From contig NW_025408675.1 in the NCBI RefSeq assembly GCF_020360975.1, positions 2,108,001 to 2,172,000 on the forward strand: 64,000 nucleotides of DNA. Reading direction: 5' to 3'. The position numbers and the translations under genes are program-made. The notes beneath the pieces are model-generated. The model saw nothing but the letters and a program-made list of their open reading frames with translations, searched no databases and was not told where the DNA came from. Shown one piece after another: positions 47,234 through 58,774 of this stretch (positions within the stretch are counted from its first letter, which is position 1; each line of letters opens with the position of its first letter). The DNA is from Hirsutella rhossiliensis. Its lineage: Eukaryota; Ascomycota; Sordariomycetes; Hypocreales; Ophiocordycipitaceae.

Positions 47234-49691
47234 TTACTAAAAAGTAAACCGCTTTTTATTAAGGGCCTATATAGAAAGAAGCGTTCTATATACTTAAGGG
47301 CTTATTCTTATAAGCCCTAATATTACTTTAGTAGGACTTTAACCGGTTTATATTAGTCGAAGTAAACTATAGTAGCTAGGTACTTAAAGGAACGCTCTCT
47401 TAAGAGGTAGATAAGCGGAAGTAACTAATAGCGTTCTACTCCTATAAGCTAACCTTAGTAGAGCGGAATTATACTATTTATAATAAAGAGATACTAGCGA
47501 TTATTAACTACCTTAAGTAATAGTAAGTAGAGCTTTAAAGCTATAAGAGCTTTAAGGTTCTTATAGACTATAAGAACTTTAAGTACTTTATAACTTACTA
47601 GTACCTCTTAGAGTAGTAAGCCTATTAAGTAAAGTACCTCTTATACTTTAACTTTTTAATTAAGTACTAACTAAGGCGGGACTTTATAGTCTTAGATATA
47701 CTTTCTTAAAGAGATTAAGACTAGCTAATAAGAGCGGATATTAAGGCCCGGGATCTATAGCTTATCTTATAAGAGGCGCTACGGACTTATATAGGAGCTT
47801 CCTTAGTAAAGGGAGGCATAGGGCTAATAAATAAGCTTTCCCTTATACCTTTACCTTAGTCTAGTAAGGAGGGATAGACCGGTATAAGGGCGCGTATAGC
47901 GCGGGTATTTTAAGATAAGGTCTTTTAACGCTTATAGGATAGGATATTATCTTTAGACCGTACTTATAAGAGTATACGCCGCGCTATTAAGTCTAGCGCT
48001 TAACGCCTTAATTTAAAGCTAAAGCTAAAGGTATAAGTAGCTAACTATTATATCGACCTATAAGGGCATTTATATTAGTAGGGCAGACTATAAGTACCGG
48101 GCGCGCTATATACTTTAAAAGCTAAGGAGAAGGATAGACTGCTAAAGCTAGATAAATAAAACGAGCTTTAAAAGAAGCTAGTCTAGCTCGTTTATTACTT
48201 TAGTATTATAGGCTACCTAGGTCGGTAAGGTATAGTAGTAGGCCTTATAAGGGATTTTTACTAGCCCCTCTTATAGTACTATATTCGCTACTTCCTTTAT
48301 AACTATAATATCTATAGCTATATTAAGATTTAAAGAGCGTAGCTTAAAGGGCTACTTAAGTAGCTTTTAGTACCTAACTAGTTCTATATATATATATAGA
48401 TAGACTTTATAATAAACCTCTTACTTATAAAGGGCGGTAACTACTATATATAAGTAATTAAAAACTAACTTAATAAGTTTATAGTATTAAAGCTAATACT
48501 ATCTATAGATATAAAGTCCTATATAAAGTACTTCTTATAGTACTAAGCCTACTTATATAGCTAGCTAGCCTTTATTATAAGCGATAAGGGATTAAAAGGG
48601 TTAACTAAGAGGTATAGGCTTACTTATAAGCTATCGTAGCCTATAACTAAGTAGACTAAGACTAGTAGCTCCTTATAGCCTAACTTATATTAAATAATAA
48701 ACTATATACCTTTATTAAAATAGCCCCTTTCTTTATAATATATAGCTTTAAACTACCTTTACTAGTTCCCTTTACTATAAATATAATAGCGGAATAGTAT
48801 AGTAATTTATTATTAAAGGGCCGCGCTTTTACGTTTATATAAAAGCTATAAGAGACTATAGATTATTACTAATCCGCGATAGCCGCTATAGTATAAGATT
48901 AAGAGTAGTACGCTAATAAAACTAGGGCTCTAGTAAATAGGTTTATAGTAAGAGATAAGGTATAGCTAGACCTCTATAACTATAAGTTAGTATAGCTAAA
49001 GAAGAAGCTTAACTAGCTATATATAAATTTTATAGTATAAAGGGTTATTAGCTTATAGGTTATAAAGCTTAATAGTTTCTTAATAAGGGTCTATAATAAG
49101 ATTAATATAGACCTCCTTTATAAAGCTTCCTTTAACCTACTACTTAAATAAAAAGTAGTAAACGCTTAACTACCTATAATTAAGGTAGAAAGAGAGGATA
49201 AGTTTAAGGTTAAAGAGATATAAGCTATATACTAGAAAAGGGTTAATAAAGAGAAACGCTAGGAAGTCCTCGTTAAGTAGCGCGGGTATCTTAACCTTAT
49301 ATAAGAACCTATATATAAGTTTATAAGAGCTATAGCCTTCGATAAGTTTAAGGCCTTATTTAAGATAGTAAATAAGAATAATAGACTAATAAACTACTAA
49401 TAATAGCTTAGGCTAAGACTATAAAGTAAGTAAAGCGGAGTAAGTAGTTATAATAATATAAGCGTAATAATATAAGTAGAGATAAAAATAGCGTTTATTT
49501 TAAGGTAGAGCCCTTAAACTACTTAAACTTACTCCTTATCTTTATTATTATTATTATCCTTATCTTTATTATCCTCCTTTACCTTATTAGCGGCGGCGGC
49601 GCTCTTTAAGGCACTTAAGCGGCCCTTTAAGCCTATAAGCTAGTCGGTAGTAGCGGCGGCTCTAAGGGCTCTAAGGGTAAGGGGGGCTTAC
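47234..49691 (+). pseudogene. Gypsy-2a RNase H, integrase and chromodomain remnant
   Basis: RNase H core at about 47420-47640 (AFYSYKLTLVERNYTIYNKE, VLIDYKNFKYF). Integrase zinc-binding and core parts at about 48000-48900. A chromodomain-like stretch follows at about 49200-49330 (DKFKVKEIQAIYQKRVNKEK when TAA/TAG codons are read as Gln/Trp). Continues the frame of 37128-39847 across the LINE. It ends at CTTAC, the left flank of Gypsy-2b. Confidence 0.65.
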
Positions 49692-49877
49692 TATTATAGA
49701 GTAGGTAGAGGCGTATACATAGGTGCCGTCCGTAGGATAATATTAATAAGCTATATAGAGCTCTTCTATACGCGGCTAGCCCGTATATATATATATAGGA
49801 TCCGGCCCTCCGTACGTAACTATATAGCTTAGGCTATAGCCTAAGCCTATAACTTATAATAGTTAAAGACTCTTATA
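49692..49877 (-). repeat. Gypsy-2b 3' LTR
   Basis: 186 bp, plus-strand reading TATTATAGAGTAGG...GACTCTTATA. Confidence 0.85.
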
Positions 49878-50209
49878 TAATACCCTCCCTTAAGCGCGGC
49901 GCGGCGCTGCCCTATTAACGGCTTCTATACTATTAGGCCTATACCGCTAGCTCTACCCTACTCTTTCCTATTAATTATGCTAGCCTTACTAGCCTTATTA
50001 TCCCTATACTTATTAGCCTAGGTAGCTAGAACCTAGCTCTATACTTATCGGCCGGCTAGCCGTTTAAATAAGGGCGTAACCTATTATATACGCCCCTAGG
50101 TAGCCGGCGGCCGGCCTAGACCTACGTAAGCCTTAGGTTGCCCGTCCCCTTAGCCTTAGGCCGCCTCCTCTACTAAGGGGTATATAAGGCGGTATCCCCC
50201 CCTTCCTCC

Positions 50210-51420
50210 TTCCCTTCCTTCTCTTCCTTCTTTAACTATAGTAGTAGTAATAATAGGTAAGTTCTACTCTACCTAGGGCGTTAGTTCGTTCTTAGTTATA
50301 CGGGCCGCTCTATTAACGTATACTTATAGTAATAGCTATAGTAGTAATAATAGCCCTAATAATAGTAATAATAATAATAACTTTAACTAATAAGTTCCCC
50401 GCCCTATAGAGCGGGAGGCCGTAATCCGTAATACTAACTTCCGCGATAGATATATCTACCTCCCCCTCCCTTACTTCCTCCTTCTCGGAGCGTGCGAAGT
50501 CGTTCGTCGACGCTATGCTAGGCACGGCCGACGACGACTCCGCCGCTGCCGCTGCTCCTACCCGCGCCCCTACTACTATGCCTACCGCCGCCGCTACTGC
50601 CTCCGCTACGCTAGCTACCCTCACGTCGCCCTTTAGGGTAATAACGCTATCCCCGCCGCTACTTATAACGCCCGGCCCCTCGGCCCCCGCCTCCGTCTCC
50701 GCTACCCCCGTAAGTCTATAGTCGAGCGAGCGTAATAGACGTCTTCCGCTAACTCCTTAAAGTATAAGCGCTAGTTCAGCCGAGCTCGCGCGGCCCCCTA
50801 TATACGGTATACGTCGTAGGAGCTCCCTTACGCCGACTAGGTCGGGCGCCGCCGCGGCGGTAGTTATTACTAGTATACGCGTGCCGGCCGCGCTTATAAG
50901 GCGGCGCCTCCCGTCCTGCTCGTTGCGGCGTCGGCTTAGAAGGCCGGCGCGTATAGGCAGGCCTAGGGGGCTACTAAGAAGCGCCTTACCGCCGCCGTAG
51001 CCGCCTACCGTAACCTCCGCGCCTTAGAGCGCTAGGGGCTTATCCCTAAATAGGTTCTTCCCCCTCCGCTTTCTTACCTCCGCTACTAACTCTCCCGGTA
51101 CTAGGGATACCGCCTCCGTTGCCTTATCGGCGATCCTTATAGCCGTGCCCGCCGCCGCCGCTACTACTACCCCTACCGCCGCCGCCGAAGCTAGCCGCCG
51201 CCCCTCCGCCCCCGGAGCCGCCGCCGCCGCCGACTAGCTTATAGGCCTAGAGGGCCGACTTAGCGCGCTAGAGAGCGCCGCCGCCGCCGCTAAGGAGGAG
51301 GAGGGGGCTAACGAGGATAATAATAATAATAATAGCGAGGGTAAGGGTAATAATAAAGAATAAGCTCGGGAAGTCTAAGGGCTCCGCCTTAAAATAAATA
51401 CTATTTTTATCTCCGCTTAT
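50210..51420 (-). pseudogene. Extra ORF downstream of integrase in Gypsy-2b
   Basis: Sense-strand frame after the chromodomain. An intact 103-codon stretch (50313-50624) reads VASVAEAVAAAVGIVVGARV, then AAESSSAVPSIASTNDFARS, EKEEVREGEVDISIAEVSI and TDYGLPLYRAG. Gypsy-2a keeps the same peptide order at 57330-57495, so the frame is shared. The upstream part is rich in GCC/GGC triplet repeats. The Ile-rich tail comes from an AAT/AATAG repeat and need not be a membrane segment. Function unknown. Confidence 0.5.
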
Positions 51421-51559
51421 ACTATTACGCTTATATCGCTATAACTATTAACTCCGCTTTACCTATTTCGTAGTCTTAGTCTAGGCTACTACCGGTAGTC
51501 TACTAGTCTATCGTTCTTATCTACCGGTCTATATAGGGTCTTAAACTTATCGAGGGCTA

Positions 51560-54500
51560 TAGCTCCTATAAACTTACGTATAGGTTCCTATATAGGGTCG
51601 AGGTACCTACGCTACTTAACGAGAACCTCCTAGCGTATCCCCCTGCCTACCTTCCTCTAGCGTATAGCCTATATCTCCTTAACCTTAAATTCGTCGTCCC
51701 CTTCTACCTTAATTATAGGCGGTTAGGCGTCCGCTATTTCTTATCTAGGTAGCGGGTCGAAGGAGGCTCGGCGAAAGAGGTTAACGTTAACCTTATTATA
51801 GACCCCTATTAGGAGGCTATCGAGCTTAACTGCCTACGGGCTAACGACCCTCTATACCGTAAACTTCGTATATAGCTAGTCTAGTTTCTTCTTTAGTCGT
51901 ACTAACCTATAGTTACGGAGGTCGAGCTATACCTTATCTCTTACCGTAAACCTATTTACTAGCGCCTTAGTCTTATTAGCATGCCGCTCCTAATCCTACG
52001 CCGCTGCGGCTATCGCGGATTAGTAGTATTCTATAGTTTCTTATAGCTTCTATATAAACGTAGAAGCGCGGCTCTCTAGTAACGTACTACTATACTACTC
52101 TACTACTACGTTAGCGGTAAACGGGATTAGGGAGGGCGGCTTAAAGCTATGCGTTACGAAGAAGGGGGCTATTTAAATAGAGGATTATAGTCTACTATTT
52201 AGCGCGAGCTAGGTAGCGGGGAGCTAGCGGTCTTAGTCCGCCTAGTTACGGGCTATAACTACTTATAGGTACGCCTACGCTTCTTAGTTAACCCTCTTAG
52301 GACCCTTATCGGTCTATAGGTAATAGGCCGTGCTAAGCAGCTATATAATCTAGAGTAGCCGGCATAGGTACTACTAAAAGCGGCTAGTTTAGTTCGACCC
52401 TCTATCGCTCGTAATAGAGGCCGGCTAGCTATATAAGCGGGCCTAGTATTAAAGGAAGCGCTCTACGTAAGCTTTTATATCTATAGACAGTATTAGCTCT
52501 AGTACTACTAATTTACTAAGTCGGTCCTTAATTACCTATATATAGCGGTTACCGCCCTTTATAAGCGGGAGGTCTATTATAAAGTCTATCTATATATACG
52601 TATAGAACCGGTCTAGTACTAGAAGCTACTTAAGCAGCCCCTTAAGCTACGCCCTTTAGATTTTCGTACGGCTATAGATATTATAGTTATAGAGGAAGCA
52701 ACGAACGTAGTGCTATAGGAGGGGCTAGTAAAAGTCCCTCGCAAGGCCCGCCGCTATACCCTACCTGCCTAGGTAACCTACGACGCTAGAGTCGTAGATA
52801 AGCTAGACTAGCCTCCCTTAGAGCTCGTTCTATTCGTCTAGCTCCGGCGGTCTATCCTTCTCCTTAGCTTCCGTAGTATACGGTACGCCCGGTACTTATA
52901 GTCTCCCCCGCTAGCGTAGATACCCCCGTAGGTCGATATAGTAGTCGGCTACCTATACCTTTAGCTTTAGCTTTAGATCTAGGCGTCGAGCGCCGGACTC
53001 TATAGCGCGGTGCACGCTCTCGTAGGTGCGATCTAGAGCCGCTATCCTATCCTATAAGCGTTAAAGGGCTATATCTTAGAATACTCTCGCCGCGCGTGCC
53101 CCTAGGCCGGTCTATCCCTCCTCGCCGGACCGAGGTAAAGGCGCTAAGGGAAGCTCGTTCGGTAGTAAAGGTATAAGAGGAAGCTCGTCCGCTAGCACCG
53201 CGCCTTCCTTTACTAGGGAAGCTCCTATATAAGTCTATAGCGCTTCTTACGGGATAAGCTATAGATCCTAGGCCTCGATATCTGCTCCTATTAGCCGGTC
53301 CTAATCCCTCTAGGAAAGCGCGTCTAGGACTATAGAGTCCCGCTTAGGGCGGTACTTAATCGAGAAGTTAAAGCGTAAGAGATACTCCGCTTAGCGGGCT
53401 TACCGCTCTAAGAGGTGCTAGCGGGTTATAAAGTACTTAAGGTTCCTATAGTCCGTAAGAACCTCGAAGCTCTCGTAGCTCTAGAGCTCCGCTTACTATC
53501 GCTCGAGGTAGCTAATAATCGCTAGTATCTCTTTATCGTAAATAGCGTAATTCCGCTTTACTAAGGTTAGCTTATAGGAGTAGAACGCTACTAGTTACTT
53601 CCGCCCGTTTACCTCTTAAGAGAGCGTTCCTTTAAGTGCCTAGCCGCTATAGTCCGCTTCGACTAACGTAGACCGGTTAAAGTCCTACTAGAGTAGTACT
53701 AGGGCTTACGAGAAAAGGTCCTTAAGCGTACGGAACGCCCCTTCCTATATAGGCCCCTAACGAAAGGCGGTCCGCTTCCTAGTAATCTCGTTTAAGGGCA
53801 TTATAATATAGGAGAAGCCCTTAATAAATATCCTATAATAGTTCGCGAACCTAAGGAAGCTCTATACGCCCGTTTACGTAGTTAGGGCCGCCTAGTCTTA
53901 GATCGCTTAGATCTTTATAGGATCTGCCTATATACTTATGCCTATATAGATAATAAAGCCTAGGTATTTAACCCTCTTAACCCTAAATTCGCACTTATCT
54001 AGGTCGAGGTAGAGCCTATAAAGTTAGAGGCGCTCTAGGACCCTCTATACTTTCTATATATAGTCCTTATAAGAGCCGCTCGTATAGATAAGGATATTAT
54101 CTATATATATAGAAGCGAACTTATCGAGGAAGTCGCGAAGTATATTATTAATATAATATTAGAAGGTAGCGGGCGCTCTTAATAGGCCGAAGGGCGTTAT
54201 AAGCTACTCGAATAAGCTATAGCGTATATAGAACGCTATCTTCTACTCGTTACCCTTTAAGATCTATACCTTATAGAACGCCTATTTTATATCTAGCTTC
54301 GTAAACTACTTCGCCTTTAAGAGGTTATAGAGCGTATCTAAGATTAGGGGTAAAGGGTAGCGGTCCGGCCTCGTAATTACGTTTAGAGCCCTATAGTCGT
54401 AATAGAACTATATCCCGCCCCTTAGTTTACGTATAAATAAGACCGGCGCTCCTACTTCGGAGCTACTTACTTAAATAAAACCCTTATCTAAGAGGTCCCT

Positions 54501-56500
54501 TAGCGTTTTCTTTAGCACTAGTAGCTCTACGTATAATATACTATATAGCGGTCCGAATAGTATAGGTAGTTCCTACCCCTTCTTATTAGTATAGAGTACG
54601 ATCCTATAATCTACCCCCGGCTTATATAGGTTAAGCTTATCCGCTTCCTAGGACTTAAATAGCGGTAGGAGGTCGTAAAAGCGCTCTAGTATCTATTACT
54701 ATAGCTTAGCGGGCGACTTTAGCTTCTTTATCTAAAGGGCCTTATCGATATCCGCTAGGCTAACTACGTAGACCGCTACGTTAGCCGCTGCCCGGCCTTC
54801 CTTCTACTTTACCCGTCGCACGGTTCCTATAAAGATAGAGGCAAGGACTTCTTAGGCCGAGTATAAAGCTCGTACGCCTAGTCCTACGCCTATAGAACCG
54901 TCGTCGTAGTAGACCTACCGTTACGTAGGCCTAAACTATAGCTTTTTTTAGTATAGAACTAAGTATAACTCTATATATAATAACTAGGGTTTCCTAAGGA
55001 TTAAGGGAAACTCTAGTTAAGGGATTATATAAGCTATAATAAGCTTATAGTAGCCGTCGACCTCTATAGCTAGCTATATAATGCCCCTAATTACTATACC
55101 CTCTATCGCGCCTAAGGCGCCCTTTACTTACCTTAGGGCGATCTTTTCTACTAGCACTTATATCTCTCGCGTAAGCGCCTCGTTAACTACGGCGTAGTAC
55201 TAGCAGCCCTTATCTATAAGGGCGGCGACGGGTAAGGAGTTATTAATTATAACCTATATTAAAGTAAGCTCCTCTTCTATATAGGCGGATAATTCCTCCT
55301 TCTCCTTTACTAGTACTAGTAATTAAGGCTCCGGAGCCTATCTTCGCTCCGGAGCTACTCTTTTTCCTCTAGGCCTAGGGGCGCGGAGTCCTCTTCGTCG
55401 TCTAAGGCAAGGAGCGGTTCTATCTTTACTACTCGAACTACTATAGGCCGCTTAGCTAAAAGGAAGGGGCATTTTAATATAAAGTATATAGACGTGCTAT
55501 AACGTAGGTAGCGGCTATTAGCCTTTCTTTTCCCGATTTCCTCGCTCGTTACTTACTTCGCCCGCTACTTAAAGGGCGGAATAGTATAAGGAATATTCGA
55601 TAACGACTTCCTACCGCGTTTAGCTCGGTCTATATAGGTAGCCGATATTAGGGTATCCCCGTCTATATCGATAGTCGGCTATTCCTCTTATAGAGGGGCG
55701 GTAATCCCGTTACCGCTATACGGCGTACGCTTACGAAGCTTCTAGAAACGCGGCGTCTACTTATAGCCCTATACTACCTTTATTAACCGGCTTATATACT
55801 CGCCGTAGTTAGTAGGTATAATTATAGGGATAAGTAGCTCCTATAGGGCTAGCGTAATTAAGTTCCGTAACTATATAAGCTTCGCGCTGTCTTCCTATAC
55901 CGTGGTTCCCGCCGCCCGTAAGAGCGTCTCTTCGAAGTTAGGGAGGAATTTGCTAAAGGACTGCCCGTCCCTCTACCTAAGGGTCCGTAGCCTATCCTAC
56001 GCCTTCTCCCGCTCCTATACGTTGCCGAACGTATATATAAGGTATTAAAAGAAGTCCTATAGGTCGCGTCTGCCCCTAGGGCCGCCCTTATCCTAGAATC
56101 CGGAGATCCTCTATATCTAGGGCTCCGGCAGCGTATAGAGGAGTAAATACCACGCTATATTATAATAGCCGTTTAGGCCCTATTTCTTATTTATTATAAA
56201 CTTCGTCTATAGCCGGCTAAGGAAGAAGTAGAAGGACTTAGGCTTACTATCCTAAGTCGGCTACGGAAGCGGCTTCTATATCGGTGGTGCTACCGCCGTA
56301 ACCGGTGTTACGGAGGTTATAGGGGTTAACGCTAGTCTTATAGACGGCTCCCCTAGTATAGCGAGAACCTCGTTCTTCTCGCTAGCCGTCGCGCTTCTAA
56401 TCGCTTCTAGGATAGCTACGATACTTCCTATCCGCCTAGGGGGTAGCGGGGTGCTCCCTTAGGCAAGCGGCGCCCTTTCTAGGGAGATATCTATTAGATC
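51560..56500 (-). pseudogene. Gypsy-2b gag-pol remnant
   Basis: Minus strand: gag about 56400-55400, protease-like NNSLPVAALIDKG near 55230, RT about 54700-53800 with the catalytic box YIDN at about 54090, RNase H about 53650-53200, integrase about 52900-51800, chromodomain-like DEFKVKEI and EVLVK at about 51700-51600. It has the empty site for the LINE near 53800. Stops are again TAG/TAA. Confidence 0.65.
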
Positions 56501-56520
56501 TATTAGTTAATAGCTTATAC

Positions 56521-56706
56521 TATTACGGAGTAAGCAGAGGCGTATACGTAGGTGCCGTCCGTAGGATAATATTAATAAGCTATATAGAGCTCTTCTATAC
56601 GCGGCTAGCCCGTATATATACGTACGGGATCCGGCCCTCCGTATATAACTACACGGCTTAGGCCGTAGCCTAAGCCTATAACCTATAATAGTTAAAGACT
56701 CTTATA
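56521..56706 (-). repeat. Gypsy-2b 5' LTR
   Basis: 186 bp; less mutated than 49692-49877 (for example CTACACGGCTTAGGCCG retained). Confidence 0.85.
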
Positions 56707-56711
56707 CTTAG

Positions 56712-57495
56712 CTAGTAGTAGTAGTAGGGGCGGCGGCGGGCATAGCTAGGGGGACCGCCGATAAGGCGATAGAGGTAGTATCCCTAGTACTAAGAGAGTT
56801 AATAGCGGAAGTAAAAGAGCTAAAGAAGAGGAACTTACTTAGGGATAAGGCCCTAGCGCTTAAGGGCGCGGAGATTATAGTAAGCGGCGGCGGCGGCGGC
56901 GGTAAGGCGCTTCTTAGTAGCCCCTTATACCTACCTATACGCGCTAGCCTTTTAAGCTAACGCTATAGCGAGTAAGATAGGAGGCGCTGCCTTATAGGTA
57001 TAGCTAGTACGCGTATATTAATAATAACTACCGCTATAGCAGCGCTTAATTTAGTTAGCGTAAGGGAGCTCCTATAATATATACTATATATAAGGGGCCG
57101 CGTAGGTAGCTCTAGCTTATACTTAGCGTTTATACTTTAAGAAGTTAGCGGAAAATAGCTACTACGCTTACTAGGTAGTAGACTTATATAGGTAGTAGAG
57201 GCGGAGGTAGGGGTAGAGGGGCCGGGCGTTATAAGCGGTAGCGGGGATAGCGTTATTACTTAAAAGGGTAATATAAGGGCGGCTATCGTAGTAGAGGTAA
57301 AGGTAGGGGCGGTAAGCGCGGTCGCAGGGGCATAGGTAGGAGTAGCGGTAGCGGTAGAGCTATCGTTAGCTATACTTAGTATAACGTTAACGAATAACTT
57401 TATACGTTCTAAGAAGGAAAAGGTAAGGGAGGGGGAGGTAGATATATCTATTATAGAAGTTAGTATTATAAATTATAGCCTCCCGCTTTATAAAG
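56712..57495 (+). pseudogene. Extra ORF downstream of integrase in Gypsy-2a
   Basis: Plus-strand frame with LVLRELIAEVKELKKRNLLR (coiled-coil-like), LALKGAEIIVSGGGGGG and later EKVREGEVDISIIEVSI, matching the Gypsy-2b frame. A few TAG/TAA stops. Confidence 0.5.
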
Positions 57496-58063
57496 TATAA
57501 GGAACAGTGTTCCTACTATAAATAAAGCAGCTATAATATACTCTCCCGATTATATAAGCTAATAAGTAGTATATTAATTATAGATAAAATCTTATCCTAT
57601 AAAGTAAGAATCGCTCGTTATTTTACACGTTATTATATATTAAACGGGTTGCCGGTTATCGTATAATCGGGAATCGAAGGAACAGAGCTAGCTTAGAATG
57701 CTAGCTAAGACCTCTTAAGAATACTAGCACGACTAACCTCCTTTAAACACGAATATTAGTAGAACTAAGACACTTCTAGATTTACTCGAGGTATCACGGA
57801 ATTCCCTAGTCTTAGGGCTATATAGTAGCTTAAATCTAGTCCCGAAAGGTTCTTCCGTTTAGCTATAATTATCTATATAAGATAGCATGTCCGCTAGTAG
57901 ATAGATAGAGAATTATTAACTTAAACACCTCTTCTATATACTAATATACTACTAATAAATTCCGTTGAAAATCCTACCTTATACTCCTTCTTCCCCTTTA
58001 TTACGTAGTCTTATATAATTCCTTAATTTCCTAAAATTCCGCTTTTACTTATATACCTTAAGA
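57496..58063. mobile_element. Solo LTR, Copia-related
   Basis: Inserted between two TAAAG copies (57491-57495, 58064-58068) at a site that is continuous in Gypsy-2b (near 50405). It starts TATAAGGAACAGTGTTCC and near its end shares AAATCCTACCTTATACTCC with the Copia LTR end. It keeps some CpA/TpG. No internal coding part. Confidence 0.6.
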
Positions 58064-58583
58064 TAAAGTAAGGAACTTATTAGTTAAAGTTATTATTATT
58101 ATTAGGGCTATTATTACTACTATAGCTATTACTATAAGTATACGTTAATAAAGCGGCCTATATAGCTAGGAATAAACTAATACCTTAAGTAGAGCGGAAC
58201 TTACTTATTACTACTATTACTATAGTTAAAGAAGGAAGAGAAAGAAGGAAAGGAAAAAGAAAGGGATACCGCCTTATATACCCTTAGGTAAAGGAGGCTG
58301 CTTAAGGCTAAGGGGATAGGTAACCTAAGGCTTATATAGGTCTAGGCTAGCCGCCGGCTACCTAAGGGCGTATATAATAGGTTATACCCTTATTTAAATA
58401 GCTAGCTCGCTAATAAGTATAGAGCTAGGTTCTAGCTACCTAGGCTAATAAGTATAGGGATAATAGGGCTAGTAAGGCTAGTACGATTAATAGGAAAGGG
58501 TAGGGTAAAGCTAGCGGTATAAGCTTAATAGTATAAAAGCTATTAATAAGGTAGCGCTATACTATACTTAAAGGAAGGTATTA

Positions 58584-58769
58584 TATAAAAGTCTTTAATT
58601 ATTATAGGTTATAAGCTTAAGCTATAGCCTAAGCTATATAGTTACGTATAAAGGGCCGGATCCTATATATATATATATAGGCTAGCTGCGTATAAAAGAG
58701 CTTTATATAGCTTATTAATATTATCCTATAAATAGTACCTATATATACGCTTCTACTTACTTTATAATA
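58584..58769 (+). repeat. Gypsy-2a 3' LTR
   Basis: 186 bp, TATAAAAGTC...TTTATAATA, preceded by polypurine AAAGGAAGGTAT. Confidence 0.85.
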
Positions 58770-58774
58770 CTTAT

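Larger units (their letters stand above)
49692..56706 (-). mobile_element. Gypsy-2b: inverted copy nested in Gypsy-2a, 7015 bp
   Basis: 186-bp LTRs at 49692-49877 (3') and 56521-56706 (5'). The flanks are CTTAC and CTTAG, an imperfect 5-bp TSD (4 of 5). It is less RIP-mutated than Gypsy-2a and keeps more GC. Polypurine tract complement TAATACCCTCCCTTAAG follows the 3' LTR at 49878-49894. Order on the minus strand: LTR, gag, protease, RT, RNase H, integrase, chromodomain, extra ORF, LTR. Confidence 0.8.
30945..58769 (+). mobile_element. Gypsy-2a: second chromodomain Gypsy family, nested in Gypsy-1b
   Basis: The 5' LTR (30945-31101 plus 37097-37127) is split by a Copia element; the 3' LTR is 58584-58769 (186 bp). 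TSD CTTAT is perfect. Own sequence: 37128-39847 (gag, protease, RT), 47234-49691 (RNase H, integrase, chromodomain) and 56712-58583 (downstream ORF and 3' region). Insertions: Copia-A, LINE, Gypsy-2b and a solo LTR. Confidence 0.8.

Noticed and set aside
50515..50721. 68-codon plus-strand ORF inside Gypsy-2b
   Set aside because: Ala/Pro/Thr-rich antisense of a GCC-repeat region; the minus-strand frame is the one shared with Gypsy-2a.
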